Shown one piece after another: positions 12,566 to 21,305 of a stretch of DNA of 64,000 nucleotides (position 1 is its first letter; every line of letters begins with the position of its first letter). The notes beneath the pieces are model-generated. The model did no database searches. It was not told the origin of the DNA and was given only the letters and a program-made list of their open reading frames with translations. The position numbers and the translations under genes are program-made. Source of the stretch: Frigoribacterium sp. PhB24 (GTDB taxonomy: Bacteria; Actinomycetota; Actinomycetes; Actinomycetales; Microbacteriaceae); assembly GCF_003755185.1 (NCBI RefSeq), contig NZ_RKIC01000009.1:372001-436000 (forward strand). Direction: 5' to 3'.

Positions 12566-13075
12566 TCACTGTCTTTCGTCGGTGGCGGGTGCGGCGACGT
12601 CGCCGCCCGTCTCTCGGGTCGCGTCAACCGTCCGCCCGGGCGGCTGACCGCTCGAGCGTTCGAGGTCGAGCGCGTGCTGGACGATGATAACAGCGGCTAC
12701 TTGGTCGATCACGGACCGTTGACTCCTGCCCTTGCGACCGGAGGCTCGGAGGGCACCCTGGGCGCTGACCGTCGAGAGGCGTTCGTCGACGAGACGGACG
12801 GGCACCGTCACGGCTTGCGCGATCGCCGCGGCGAAGTCCCGTGCGTCCTGCGTCGACGCCGTGTCGCGACCGGAGAGGGCGATGGGCAGACCGACGATCA
12901 CCTCGAGCGCGTCGAGCTCGGCGACCAGGTCGCGGACCGCGCCGATGTCGGCCACGCCGTCGGCGGAACGCGCCAGCGTCTCGACCGGAGTGGCGATCAG
13001 GCCGTCGGGATCGGTGCGGGCGACGCCGACCCGGGCCTTGCCCACGTCGATGCCGATCCGTACGCCGCGACGCAT
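12566..13075 (-). CDS. ruvX: RuvX/YqgF-type Holliday junction resolvase homologue
   Basis: RuvX (YqgF) has an RNase H-like fold. Homologues are linked to 16S rRNA 5'-end maturation and, in mycobacteria, to Holliday junction cleavage. The 169-residue protein has the first catalytic Asp in RIGIDVGKARVGVARTDP, then VETL, a Glu-containing VIVGLPIALSGRD strand and the VRLVDERLSTVSA motif. The last 20 or so residues (SSGQPPGRTVDATRETGG) look like a poorly conserved tail. It begins eight bases after the alaS stop. Confidence 0.93.
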   Translation of the reverse strand: MRRGVRIGIDVGKARVGVARTDPDGLIATPVETLARSADGVADIGAVRDLVAELDALEVIVGLPIALSGRDTASTQDARDFAAAIAQAVTVPVRLVDERLSTVSAQGALRASGRKGRSQRSVIDQVAAVIIVQHALDLERSSGQPPGRTVDATRETGGDVAAPATDERQ

Positions 13076-13083
13076 CGCGATGC

Positions 13084-15756
13084 TCAGGCCCCGAGCTCGG
13101 CGACGATGCCGGCCAGTGCCGTGGGGATCGCCGAGACGTCGGACCCACCGCCCTGAGCGAGGTCGTCCTTGCCGCCGCCGCCGCCGCCGAGAACCGAGGC
13201 GGCGCCCTTGGCGAGACGCCCGGCCTTGACGCCGGCTTGGCGGGCACCGTCGGTGGTGGCCACGATCACGGCGGGCTTGCCCGCGACGTCGGCTGCCAAG
13301 GCGACGACCGACGTGCTGGACGCACCGAGGCGTTCGCGCACCGACAGGGCGAGTGACCGCAGGTCGTCGGTCGAACCGAGCGACCCGACCGATTCGGCGA
13401 CGACCGTGAGGGCCCCGACGGAGGTCGCCGTCTCGGCCAACGCCGGGACTCGCGTGGCGAGGCGGGCGGACTCGAACTCGGCGATCTTCTTCTCTGCCGT
13501 GCGCAGGCTCGTGACGAGATCACCGATGCGGTCGGCCAGCTGATCACGCGGGGTCTTGAGTGACGAGGTCAGTTGGGACACGAGGGCACGCTCGGCAGCG
13601 AAGTCGCGGAACGCGTCCATGCCGACGAGCGACTCGACGCGGCGGTTGGTCGACCCCACCGAGGTCTCGCTGACGAGGTTGATGAGGCCGACCTGCGAGC
13701 TGGTCGAGACGTGGGTGCCCGCGCAGAGTTCGCGCGACCACGGACCACCGATGTCGACCATGCGGACGGTCTCGCCGTACTTCTCACCGAACAGCGCCAT
13801 CGCACCCAGGGCGCGGGCGTCGTCAAGGGGCATCTCGCGGGTGACGACCTGCAGGTCGTCGCGGATCGCGTTGTTGGCGATCTCTTCGATCTCGGAGCGT
13901 GTCTGGGCGCTCAGCGCCTGGTTCCAGTTGAAGTCGAGCCGCATGTAGCCGGCCTTGTTGTAGGACCCGGCCTGGTGCGCCTCCGGGCCGAGCACCTCTC
14001 GGAGGGCGGCGTGGATCAGGTGCGTCGCGGAGTGTGCCTGCGTAGCGCCCCGGCGGTATGCGGGGTCGACCACGCTGGTCGCGGCGTCGCCGACTCCCAC
14101 CTCGCCGGAGGCGACCTGGACGCGGTGGCTGATCAGACCTTTGACCGGCTTCTGCACGTCGAGGACCTCGAGGTCGAAGCCCGCGCCGACGATGCGGCCC
14201 GAGTCGGCCTCCTGGCCGCCGGACTCGGCGTACAGAGAGGTCTCGGCGAGGATCACCTCGGCGATGTCGCCTGCCACGGCCCGGTCGACGTCGGCCCCGT
14301 CGACGATCAGGCCCAGCACGCGGGTCTCGGTGTCGAGCTCGTCGTAGCCGGTGAAGACCGTCTCGCCCTGGGCGCGGAACGCGCTGTAGACGCTCAGATC
14401 GGCCAAGGCCACCTTGCGCGACTTGGCGTCGGCCTTCGCGCGGGCACGCTGCTCGGACATCAGCCGATCGAACGCCTCACGGTCGACCGTCAGGCCGCTC
14501 TCTTCGGCGATCTCGAGCGTGAGGTCGATGGGGAACCCGAAGGTGTCGTGCAGGAGGAACGCCGTGTCGCCCTGCAGCTGCGGGGTCGTGCCCGCCGAGG
14601 CGCGCTGCTTGGTGTCGTCGACGGCTATGTCGAGGATGTTCGTGCCGGCGGCCAGGGTGCGCAGGAAGGTCTCCTCCTCGGCGTAGGCCAGGCGCGAGAT
14701 GCGCTCGTAGTCGGTCTCGACCTCGGGGTAGGCGGCCTTCATCGCATCGCGAGACTCGGGGAAGAGCGCGGGGAAGGTAGGGCCGTCGACGCCGAGCAGG
14801 CGCATCGAGCGGACCGTGCGTCGTAGGAGGCGGCGGAGGATGTAGCCGCGGCCCTCGTTCGACGGGCGGACCCCGTCGGACATCAGCATGAGCGAGCTGC
14901 GGACGTGGTCGGCGATGACCCGCATGCGGACGTCGTCGTCGTGGACCGCGCCGTAGCGCCGCCCGGACAGCTCGGCGGCCTTGTCGAGGACCGGGCGCAC
15001 CTGGTCGATCTCGTACATGTTGTCGACGCCCTGTTTCAGGAAGGCCACGCGCTCGAGGCCCATGCCGGTGTCGATGTTCTTGTTCGGCAGTTCGCGCACG
15101 ATGTCGAAATCGACCTTCGAGCGCACGTTCTCGATCTGGTACTGCATGAACACGAGGTTCCAGATCTCGACGTACCGGTCGTCGTCCGTCGCCGGACCCC
15201 CGTCGGCACCGTAGGCGGGGCCGCGGTCGAAGAAGATCTCGGAGCACGGCCCGGCCGGCCCCGGCTGGCCCGTGTGCCAGTAGTTGGAGTCCTTGCCGAG
15301 GCGCTGGATGCGCTCGTCGGGCAGTCCGGCCACCTTCTTCCAGAGGGCGATGGCCTCGTCGTCCTCTTCGTAGACGGTCACCCACAGGTCGTCGGGCGAG
15401 AACGCCAGGCCGCCGTCGGCCTCGCTCGAGGTGAGGAGCTCCCAGGCGTAGCCGATCGCTTCTTCTTTGAAGTAGTCACCGAAGGAGAAGTTCCCGTTCA
15501 TCTGGAAGAACGTGCCGTGTCGCGGCGTCTTGCCGACCTCTTCGATGTCGTTGGTGCGGATGCACTTCTGGACGCTCGTGGCTCGCGGGTACGGCGTCGG
15601 GACGAGCCCGGTGAGGTAGGGGATGAACGGGACCATGCCCGCGACCGTGAAGAGGAGGCTCGGGTCGTCGCTGACCAGGGACGCGGACGGGACGACGGTG
15701 TGGCCCCGATCGCCGAAGTAGTCGAGCCAACGGCGGCGGATTTCGGCGGTCTGCAT
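13084..15756 (-). CDS. alaS: Alanine--tRNA ligase
   Basis: AlaRS charges tRNA-Ala and edits mischarged Ser/Gly. At 890 residues it is full-length. It has the N-terminal catalytic motif 1 region (MQTAEIRRRWLDYFGDRGHTVVPS), PRATSVQKCIRTNDIEEVG, motif 3 (GLERVAFLKQGVDNMYEID), the editing-domain zinc motif HSATHLIHAAL plus CAGTHV, and the C-terminal C-Ala region ending with the glycine-rich GGGGGKDDLAQGG. It follows the small membrane protein and rpsD on the same strand, a typical actinobacterial neighbourhood. Confidence 0.97.
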   Translation of the reverse strand: MQTAEIRRRWLDYFGDRGHTVVPSASLVSDDPSLLFTVAGMVPFIPYLTGLVPTPYPRATSVQKCIRTNDIEEVGKTPRHGTFFQMNGNFSFGDYFKEEAIGYAWELLTSSEADGGLAFSPDDLWVTVYEEDDEAIALWKKVAGLPDERIQRLGKDSNYWHTGQPGPAGPCSEIFFDRGPAYGADGGPATDDDRYVEIWNLVFMQYQIENVRSKVDFDIVRELPNKNIDTGMGLERVAFLKQGVDNMYEIDQVRPVLDKAAELSGRRYGAVHDDDVRMRVIADHVRSSLMLMSDGVRPSNEGRGYILRRLLRRTVRSMRLLGVDGPTFPALFPESRDAMKAAYPEVETDYERISRLAYAEEETFLRTLAAGTNILDIAVDDTKQRASAGTTPQLQGDTAFLLHDTFGFPIDLTLEIAEESGLTVDREAFDRLMSEQRARAKADAKSRKVALADLSVYSAFRAQGETVFTGYDELDTETRVLGLIVDGADVDRAVAGDIAEVILAETSLYAESGGQEADSGRIVGAGFDLEVLDVQKPVKGLISHRVQVASGEVGVGDAATSVVDPAYRRGATQAHSATHLIHAALREVLGPEAHQAGSYNKAGYMRLDFNWNQALSAQTRSEIEEIANNAIRDDLQVVTREMPLDDARALGAMALFGEKYGETVRMVDIGGPWSRELCAGTHVSTSSQVGLINLVSETSVGSTNRRVESLVGMDAFRDFAAERALVSQLTSSLKTPRDQLADRIGDLVTSLRTAEKKIAEFESARLATRVPALAETATSVGALTVVAESVGSLGSTDDLRSLALSVRERLGASSTSVVALAADVAGKPAVIVATTDGARQAGVKAGRLAKGAASVLGGGGGGKDDLAQGGGSDVSAIPTALAGIVAELGA

Positions 15757-15812
15757 GGTTCTCCCGAGGGTGGGTTGGTCGTGTGTCAGGACGAGGAGGC
15801 GCGGGCGGGCGC

Positions 15813-16004
15813 TCAGGACTCGTCGCGGTCGGTGCGCAGTTCGGCCTCGCGGGCCTTGTAGCCGTCGACCACGGCGGCGCGGAACGACTTCACGTTGCCG
15901 TCGAGGCCGCCGAAGAACTGCTGACCCCGGGGTGTCTTGTTGAACTGGTGGGCGACGGCGAAGCCGCCGACGACACCGACGGCGAGCAGGAACAGGCTCT
16001 TCAC
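15813..16004 (-). CDS. Small membrane-anchored protein between rpsD and alaS
   Basis: This 63-residue protein begins (M)KSLFLLAVGVVGGFAVAHQF, a single hydrophobic helix. A short soluble tail follows (NKTPRGQQFFGGLDGNVKSF, then charged residues to TDRDES). I prefer the GTG at 16004 because AGAGGAG precedes it at a five-base spacing; the open frame continues upstream but without family features. Actinobacteria often have a small DUF948-like or similar membrane protein here. I do not recognise the family with certainty and propose no function. Confidence 0.65.
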   Translation of the reverse strand: MKSLFLLAVGVVGGFAVAHQFNKTPRGQQFFGGLDGNVKSFRAAVVDGYKAREAELRTDRDES

Positions 16005-16081
16005 GGGGACTCCTCTTGGGGCTGGTGCCGCGACGTGCGAGCGCGACGACACATCAGCTTACCCGGCCCCGGGAACGCGAA

Positions 16082-16111
16082 AGGAGCGGGCCACGACCGT
16101 GGCCCGCTCCT
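16082..16111 (-). terminator. rho-independent terminator of rpsD
   Basis: A perfect 14-bp hairpin (AGGAGCGGGCCACG / CGTGGCCCGCTCCT, two-base loop on the plus-strand reading) lies 16 bases past the rpsD stop. On the minus strand it is followed by TTTCG. It would end the monocistronic rpsD message. Confidence 0.85.
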
Positions 16112-16127
16112 GACGGGGTGACGAGTT

Positions 16128-16757
16128 CTAGCGCGCGGCGTAGTACTCGACGACGAGCTGGACCTCGCAGGTCACCGGGACCTCGACGCGCTTCGGGCGG
16201 CGCACGAGGCGGGCCTGCAGCTTGTCGATCTCGACCTCGAGGTAGCCGGGCACCTTGGGCAGCAGGTCGACGTGACCGCCGGCCGCGGCGACCTGGAAGG
16301 GCTCGGTCTTCTCGCTGCGCTCTTTGACGTGGATCATTTGACCCGGCTTGACGCGGAACGAGGGGCGGTCGACGAGCTTGCCGTCGACGAGGATGTGACG
16401 GTGCACGACCATCTGACGGGCCTGGGCCGTCGTGCGGGCGAAGCCGGCACGCAGGACGAGGGCGTCGAGACGGGTCTCGAGGAGCTCGACCAGGTTCTCA
16501 CCGGTCAGGCCCGAGGCCTTGCGGGCCTCGTTGAAGACGATCTTGAGCTGGGCCTCGCGGATGCCGTACTGGGCACGCAGGCGCTGCTTCTCACGAAGAC
16601 GGACGGCGTAGTCGCTGTCGGTCTTGCGCTTGGTGCGGCCGTGCTCGCCAGGAGCGTAGGGACGCTTCTCGAGGTAACGAGCGGCCTTCGGGGTCAACGC
16701 GATGCCGAGGGCACGCGAGAGACGGGTCTTGCTACGGGTACGTGACTTCGTGGACAC
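16128..16757 (-). CDS. rpsD: 30S ribosomal protein S4
   Basis: S4 is a primary assembly protein of the 30S subunit that binds 16S rRNA at the 5' domain. The 209-residue protein has the N-terminal part SKTRLSRALGIALTPKAARY, RPYAPGEHG, and the S4 RNA-binding domain LETRLDALVLRAGFARTTAQ ARQMVVHRHILVDGK. There is no N-terminal cysteine cluster, so it is the zinc-free (C-minus) form. I use the GTG at 16757, which follows AAAAAAGGAACAA; the 59 extra upstream codons have no S4 similarity. It stands apart from the alpha operon, as in many actinobacteria. Confidence 0.97.
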   Translation of the reverse strand: MSTKSRTRSKTRLSRALGIALTPKAARYLEKRPYAPGEHGRTKRKTDSDYAVRLREKQRLRAQYGIREAQLKIVFNEARKASGLTGENLVELLETRLDALVLRAGFARTTAQARQMVVHRHILVDGKLVDRPSFRVKPGQMIHVKERSEKTEPFQVAAAGGHVDLLPKVPGYLEVEIDKLQARLVRRPKRVEVPVTCEVQLVVEYYAAR

Positions 16758-16978
16758 TTGTTCCTTTTTTCTTGTCGGTGGTTCGTCAGGGACCGCCCCA
16801 GCGCGCGAGCGCCGGGCGGCGTAACAAGAGGGGTGAGTGCCGCGGTGGCGACCGGCTACAGGTCGTCGCACCTTGATCGGGTCGTCGTCAGCAGCCGCGC
16901 GTCGACGCCCGAGAACAGGCAACCACGCGAGCATACAGGAGGCCGGGCGCCGAAGCGAGCAGGAGCACGAGCGGGTCG

Positions 16979-18388
16979 TCAGTGCCCTCGGATGATGCGG
17001 CGCAGCTTCTCGAGGCGGGCCGTGACGTCCCGCTCGTTGCCGTTGGCGGTGGGTGCGTAGTACTCGTGGCCGACGAGCTCGTCGGGAAGGTACTGCTGCT
17101 CGACCACTGCGAACTCGGAGTCATGGGCGTAGCGATAGCCCTTCCCGTGGCCGAGGCGTCTGGCCCCGGGATAGTGGGCGTCTCGGAGGTGCTTGGGCAC
17201 GCGACCGGCCTTGCCTGCCCGGACGTCGGCGATGGCGGCGTCGAGAGCCGAGTAGGACCGGTTCGACTTCGGTGCGGTCGCCAGGTAGACGACGGCCTCG
17301 GCCATGGGAATTCGCCCCTCGGGCATGCCGATCATCTGCACGGCGGTCGCGGCCGAGACCGCGACGGTCAGCGCGTTCGGATCGGCCATGCCGATGTCCT
17401 CGCCGGCCGACACGATGATGCGACGGCAGATGAAGCGGGGATCCTCGCCCGCCTCGATCATGCGGGCGAGGTAGTGGAGCGCGGCGTCGACGTCGGACCC
17501 CCGGATCGACTTGATGAAGGCGCTGATGACGTCGTAGTGTTCGTCGCCGTTGCGGTCGTACCGGAGCAGGGCCCGGTCGACCGACTGGGCGACGATCTCG
17601 GACGTGATCGTGGGGCGGTCGTCGTCGGGATCGCTCTCGCCGTACTCGGCGTCGGGGTCGAAGTCGGCGTCGGACGCGTCGGCCGCCGAGGCGGTCGGCA
17701 CCGCGTCCGCCTCGAGCTTCGTGGCCCACGCCGAGTGGGCGGACGCCTCGAGTGCCGTGAGCGCACGACGTGCGTCGCCCGAGGCCAACCGGACGATGGT
17801 GGCCAAGGCCTCGTCGTCGAGCCGGACCGACTCGTCGAGACCACGGGGGTCGACGACCGCTCGCTGAACCAGCTGGGCCAGGTCGTCGTCGCTGAGCTGT
17901 TCGAGCGTCAGCAGGAGCGAGCGGGACAGCAACGGCGTGATGACCGAGAACGAGGGGTTCTCGGTCGTGGCGGCGATGAGGATGACCCAGCCGTTCTCGA
18001 CGCCCGGCAGCAGGGCGTCCTGCTGCGCCTTGGTGAAGCGGTGGATCTCGTCGAGGAAGAGCACCGTCGTCGTGCCGTAGAGGTCGCGGTTCGACAGGGC
18101 CTTCTCCATGACCTGTCGGACGTCCTTGACGCCCGCGGTGACAGCGGACAGTTCGATGAACTGCCGGCCCGAGCTCCGGGCGATGGCCTGGGCGAGGGTG
18201 GTCTTTCCCGTGCCCGGAGGGCCCCAGAGGATCACCGAGACGGCCCCTTGGTCGGCGCCGGTCTCGGCCGCCAACGTGACGAGCGGCGAGCCGGGCCGGA
18301 GGAGGTGCCGCTGGCCGGCGACCTCGTCGAGGGTGGTGGGGCGCATGCGGACCGCGAGAGGGGTCGAGCTCTGCGGGAGCGGGCTCAT
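16979..18388 (-). CDS. rarA: Replication-associated recombination protein A (RarA/MgsA AAA+ ATPase)
   Basis: RarA is a clamp-loader-like AAA+ ATPase acting at stalled replication forks. The 469-residue protein has the N-terminal [21 protein letters not shown], Walker [17 protein letters not shown], Walker [21 protein letters not shown] and sensor I ATTENPSF. Its C-terminal MgsA part includes [29 protein letters not shown] and [10 protein letters not shown]-like [21 protein letters not shown]. It carries an acidic insertion (about residues 225-255: [20 protein letters not shown]) not usual for the family. I chose the ATG at 18388; a TAGCAT hexamer eight bases upstream suggests a leaderless message. 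It is divergent from the cyclophilin gene. Confidence 0.93.
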   Translation of the reverse strand: MSPLPQSSTPLAVRMRPTTLDEVAGQRHLLRPGSPLVTLAAETGADQGAVSVILWGPPGTGKTTLAQAIARSSGRQFIELSAVTAGVKDVRQVMEKALSNRDLYGTTTVLFLDEIHRFTKAQQDALLPGVENGWVILIAATTENPSFSVITPLLSRSLLLTLEQLSDDDLAQLVQRAVVDPRGLDESVRLDDEALATIVRLASGDARRALTALEASAHSAWATKLEADAVPTASAADASDADFDPDAEYGESDPDDDRPTITSEIVAQSVDRALLRYDRNGDEHYDVISAFIKSIRGSDVDAALHYLARMIEAGEDPRFICRRIIVSAGEDIGMADPNALTVAVSAATAVQMIGMPEGRIPMAEAVVYLATAPKSNRSYSALDAAIADVRAGKAGRVPKHLRDAHYPGARRLGHGKGYRYAHDSEFAVVEQQYLPDELVGHEYYAPTANGNERDVTARLEKLRRIIRGH

Positions 18389-18396
18389 GATGACCC

Positions 18397-18402
18397 ATGC
18401 TA
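18397..18402 (-). promoter_or_regulatory. Candidate -10 element giving a leaderless rarA mRNA
   Basis: TAGCAT on the minus strand ends eight bases before the rarA ATG. If it is the -10 hexamer, transcription would begin at or within a base or two of the start codon. No ribosome binding site is visible before that ATG, which agrees with a leaderless transcript. No clear -35 is seen. Confidence 0.4.
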
Positions 18403-18453
18403 GACCGGCCCTCCGATACAGTGCAGGCTGGACATCACCGAGCTGGAGGACCC

Positions 18454-19245
18454 GTGGCACCGAGCAAGAACCCGGACCGTGAGAACCGAGACCGGCTCCG
18501 CAGGTACACCGCTCGACAGCAGGTGCACGCCACGCAGGTCGCCCGTCGCCGCCGCGACAACGTCCTGGCCGTGACCGCAGTCGTGGTCGTGGTCGGCCTC
18601 GCAGCCGTGGCCCAGGTCTACTGGTCGACGAGCGGGCCCGGTGCCCCCTCGGCCGCTCCCTCGGACGTGCCCAGCGCCTCCTCGACGCCCGCCGCAGGCG
18701 AGAACGTCGGTGACGTCCCCAGCGACTCGATCGCCGAGGGACGAGCCTGGACCGGTCAGCTGACGCTGAACGACGGTGTCGACCTCGGGATCGAACTGGA
18801 CGGCGCCAAGGCGCCGCAGGCGGCGAGTGTCGTCATCGACCTCGTGCAGAAGGGCTTCTACACGGGCACGACCTGCCACCGGATGAGCGATGCCGAGACG
18901 GCGAAGTTCATCCAGTGCGGTTCCGCCAACGGAGACGGCACGGGCGACGCCGGCTTCACCTTCGGGCCGCTCGAGAACGTCCCCGCCGACGGCGTCTACC
19001 CGACCGGCACGATCGCCATGGCTCGCAGCACCGACCCGTACTCGCAGTCGACGCAGTTCTTCATCACGTACGGCGACACCACCCTGGACGGCTCGACCGG
19101 CGGGTACACGGTCGTCGGCCACGTCACGAGTGGACTCGACCAGCTCGAGGCCGAGATCACCGACGCGGGCCTGACACCCGGCTCGAGCGAGACCGACGGC
19201 GCCCCCGTGGTGGCGACCACGATCACGGGCGCCACCATCGAGTAG
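18454..19245 (+). CDS. Membrane-anchored cyclophilin-type peptidyl-prolyl isomerase
   Basis: This 263-residue protein has a short basic N-terminus ([20 protein letters not shown]), one membrane helix ([21 protein letters not shown], about residues 37-57), a Ser/Pro/Ala linker and an extracytoplasmic cyclophilin domain. The domain shows [39 protein letters not shown] and [13 protein letters not shown], which are the PPIase core motifs. Some residues of the classical cyclosporin site (FHRVI) are altered to TCHRM. The GTG at 18454 follows GGAGG at a good spacing. It probably assists folding of secreted proteins. The DUF349 gene follows. Confidence 0.88.
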   Translation: MAPSKNPDRENRDRLRRYTARQQVHATQVARRRRDNVLAVTAVVVVVGLAAVAQVYWSTSGPGAPSAAPSDVPSASSTPAAGENVGDVPSDSIAEGRAWTGQLTLNDGVDLGIELDGAKAPQAASVVIDLVQKGFYTGTTCHRMSDAETAKFIQCGSANGDGTGDAGFTFGPLENVPADGVYPTGTIAMARSTDPYSQSTQFFITYGDTTLDGSTGGYTVVGHVTSGLDQLEAEITDAGLTPGSSETDGAPVVATTITGATIE

Positions 19246-19334
19246 TCCGTCCGGGCCCGCCGTGCAATAGGCTGGGCACCCATCGCGGTGGCCCGTCCTG
19301 GTTCCGCGACGAGCACTTTCAGCAAGGGATAAAA

Positions 19335-20564
19335 GTGGCTACTGACGATCAGGCACCCTGGGGCCGCGTCGACGACGACGGCACGGTCTACGTCCGCGAG
19401 GCCGATGATGAGCGCGCCGTGGGGCATTACCCCGATGCGACGCCTGCCGAGGCTCTCGCGTACTACGAGCGCAAGTTCATCGAACTCGCCGGGCAGGTGA
19501 CGTTGCTCGAGCAGCGCATCAAGCGCGGTGCTTCGGCCGGCGACGTCGTCAAGACCGTCACGCACCTCCGCGAGCAGCTCGTCGAACCGAGCGCGGTCGG
19601 CGACCTCGGGGCGCTGCGTGCTCGCGTGTCGGCTCTCGACTCCACGGTGGACGAGCTCACGCAACAGCAGAGCGCCGAGGCGCAGAAGGCCCTGACCGAG
19701 GCCGTCGCCTACCGCACCGCCCTCGTCGTCGAAGCCGAGTCGCTCGCGGCTCAGGATCCGGCCCGCGTGCAGTGGAAGCAGGTGACGGCCACCATCGATG
19801 ACATCTTTGCCCGCTGGCAGAAACACCAGCAGGACGGTCCGCGCATCCCCAAGGGCGAGGGCAACGACCTCTGGAAGCGCTTCCGTGCCGCGCGCACGAC
19901 GATCGACCAACACCGCAAGGCCTTCTACGCCGAGCTCGACGCCACGCACCGTGACGCCCGTCAGCGCAAGCAGTCCCTCGTCGAGTCGGCCGAGGCCCTC
20001 GCACCGAAGGGTGTCGACGGCATCCCCGCCTACCGGGGACTGCTCGAGGACTGGAAGCGCGCCGGACGCGCCGGCAAGAAGTATGACGACGCCCTCTGGG
20101 CGAAGTTCAAGCGGGCCGGTGACGTCTTGTACGCCGCCAAGTCCGAGGTCGTGGCCCAGGATGCCGCCGAATACGAGGGCAATCTCGAACGCAAGCTCGA
20201 GCTCCTCACCGAGGCCGAGAAGATACTGACCGTCACCGACCGGGTGCCCGCACGTGAGGCCCTGACCTCGGTCCAGCTGCGCTGGGACGAGATCGGACGT
20301 GTCCCTCGTGAGCAGGTCCGGGTCGTCGAAGACCGTCTCCGCAAGGTCGAGTCGCACGTTCGTGAACTCGACGAGCAGTTCTGGGAGAAGAACAACCCCG
20401 AACGTCAGGCGCGGTCGCAGGGACTCGCCAGCCAGCTGCACGACGCCATCAGCAAGCTCGAGGACGAGCTCGCGACGGCCGAGGCGAGTGGCGACGCACG
20501 TCGGGTCAAAGAGGCGCAAGAAGCCCTCGACGCTCGGAAGGTCTGGCTCGACGCCCTGGGTTGA
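19335..20564 (+). CDS. DUF349 repeat protein
   Basis: This 409-residue, highly charged, mostly helical cytoplasmic protein contains several DUF349 repeats. The recurring signature is W..I-x(6)-W..., with (R)W.KF+.A and polar helices: ARWQKHQQDGPRIPKGEGND LWKRFRAART, DWKRAGRAGKKYDDALWAKF, WDEIGRVPREQVRVVEDRLR. Long heptad-like stretches (about residues 60-120 and 340-400) suggest coiled coils. The GTG start (19335) follows AGGGAT. DUF349 proteins are widespread in actinobacteria but their function is unsettled. A possible -10 (TAGGCT, 19268-19273) lies upstream. Confidence 0.85.
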   Translation: MATDDQAPWGRVDDDGTVYVREADDERAVGHYPDATPAEALAYYERKFIELAGQVTLLEQRIKRGASAGDVVKTVTHLREQLVEPSAVGDLGALRARVSALDSTVDELTQQQSAEAQKALTEAVAYRTALVVEAESLAAQDPARVQWKQVTATIDDIFARWQKHQQDGPRIPKGEGNDLWKRFRAARTTIDQHRKAFYAELDATHRDARQRKQSLVESAEALAPKGVDGIPAYRGLLEDWKRAGRAGKKYDDALWAKFKRAGDVLYAAKSEVVAQDAAEYEGNLERKLELLTEAEKILTVTDRVPAREALTSVQLRWDEIGRVPREQVRVVEDRLRKVESHVRELDEQFWEKNNPERQARSQGLASQLHDAISKLEDELATAEASGDARRVKEAQEALDARKVWLDALG

Positions 20565-20594
20565 CCGTCCCGGGCCACCGGCTCACCGACATCA

Positions 20595-20634
20595 CGAACC
20601 GTCCGATTCTCCACAGGGAGTGTCGGGCGGTTCG
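20595..20634 (+). terminator. Imperfect hairpin after the DUF349 gene
   Basis: CGAACCGTCCGA (20595-20606) and TCGGGCGGTTCG (20623-20634) pair over 12 bases with one G-U pair. The hairpin is about 30 bases beyond the DUF349 stop and ahead of the next gene. There is no T-run. It could terminate or attenuate read-through. Confidence 0.5.
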
Positions 20635-20666
20635 TCGTCGGCCCCTCGGTCGGCCAGGCTGGGAAC

Positions 20667-21305
20667 GTGCCCGAACGACTCCCGACGGTTCTGACCCCCG
20701 ACGACCTTCCCGAGGCCGAACTGCGGGCGGCCGCCCTGGACGGTCAGGTCTACGCATGCGGCGACGCGTGGCGAAGCGTCGCCGAGATCGACGACCACGT
20801 CGGTCGAGCGGTCGCGGCGGGTCTCGCCCTCGGCGCAGGAGTCGTGGCCGCCGAACGGACGGCGGCGTGGGTGTGGGGTGCACGAGGGCCCGCACCACTC
20901 CCCCACTCCGGACTGGTCGTGTCGCCGGCCAGGGTGAAGCATCGAGGTCGTGGATCCGTGGTCCGACAGGTCGTCATCGACCACGACGAGATCGTCTCGG
21001 TAGGCGGGGCCGCCGTCACGACGCCGGCACGCACCCTGGTCGATCTCGCCCGACGCGAGGATTGGGCGCCTCAGGACGCGACGGCCGCCCGGGACGTCGC
21101 GTCACACCAACGCGTCACGACCACCGAGGCGGTCGCCGTTCTCGATCGACGCGGTCGGCTCCCCCATCGCGACCGAACGCTCGACCGCCTCGCCCGGGCA
21201 TGCGCACCTGACGGTTCGGAACTCGTCAGTGACGAAGGCCGGGACACGGACGCACGCGAGGCCCATCGGGCGGTGATGCCGGGTCAGCCGGCGCTGACAC
21301 GGTAG
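20667..21305 (+). CDS. Orphan AbiEi-like antitoxin/DUF-type protein
   Basis: This 212-residue protein has no close named family that I can fix with certainty. The central segment (AERTAAWVWGA, LVVSPARVKHRGRGSVVRQ, IVSVGGAAVTTPARTLVDLA) resembles the middle of AbiEi/transcriptional-regulator-type proteins common in Microbacteriaceae, where 'TTPARTLVDLA' is a recurring motif. The N-terminal winged-helix part is short, and no AbiEii nucleotidyltransferase toxin gene is adjacent. It starts with GTG and has a weak ribosome binding site. Its last 22 bases overlap the 3' end of rsh on the opposite strand, so the two transcripts converge. Toxin-antitoxin activity is not supported by context. Confidence 0.55.
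   Translation: MPERLPTVLTPDDLPEAELRAAALDGQVYACGDAWRSVAEIDDHVGRAVAAGLALGAGVVAAERTAAWVWGARGPAPLPHSGLVVSPARVKHRGRGSVVRQVVIDHDEIVSVGGAAVTTPARTLVDLARREDWAPQDATAARDVASHQRVTTTEAVAVLDRRGRLPHRDRTLDRLARACAPDGSELVSDEGRDTDAREAHRAVMPGQPALTR

Noticed and set aside
16758-16934. 59-codon N-terminal extension of rpsD
   Set aside because: It has no S4 similarity, and a ribosome binding site precedes the GTG at 16757.
20667-21305. Complete AbiE toxin-antitoxin system
   Set aside because: Only a weakly AbiEi-like protein exists; neighbours are DUF349 and rsh, with no nucleotidyltransferase toxin gene.
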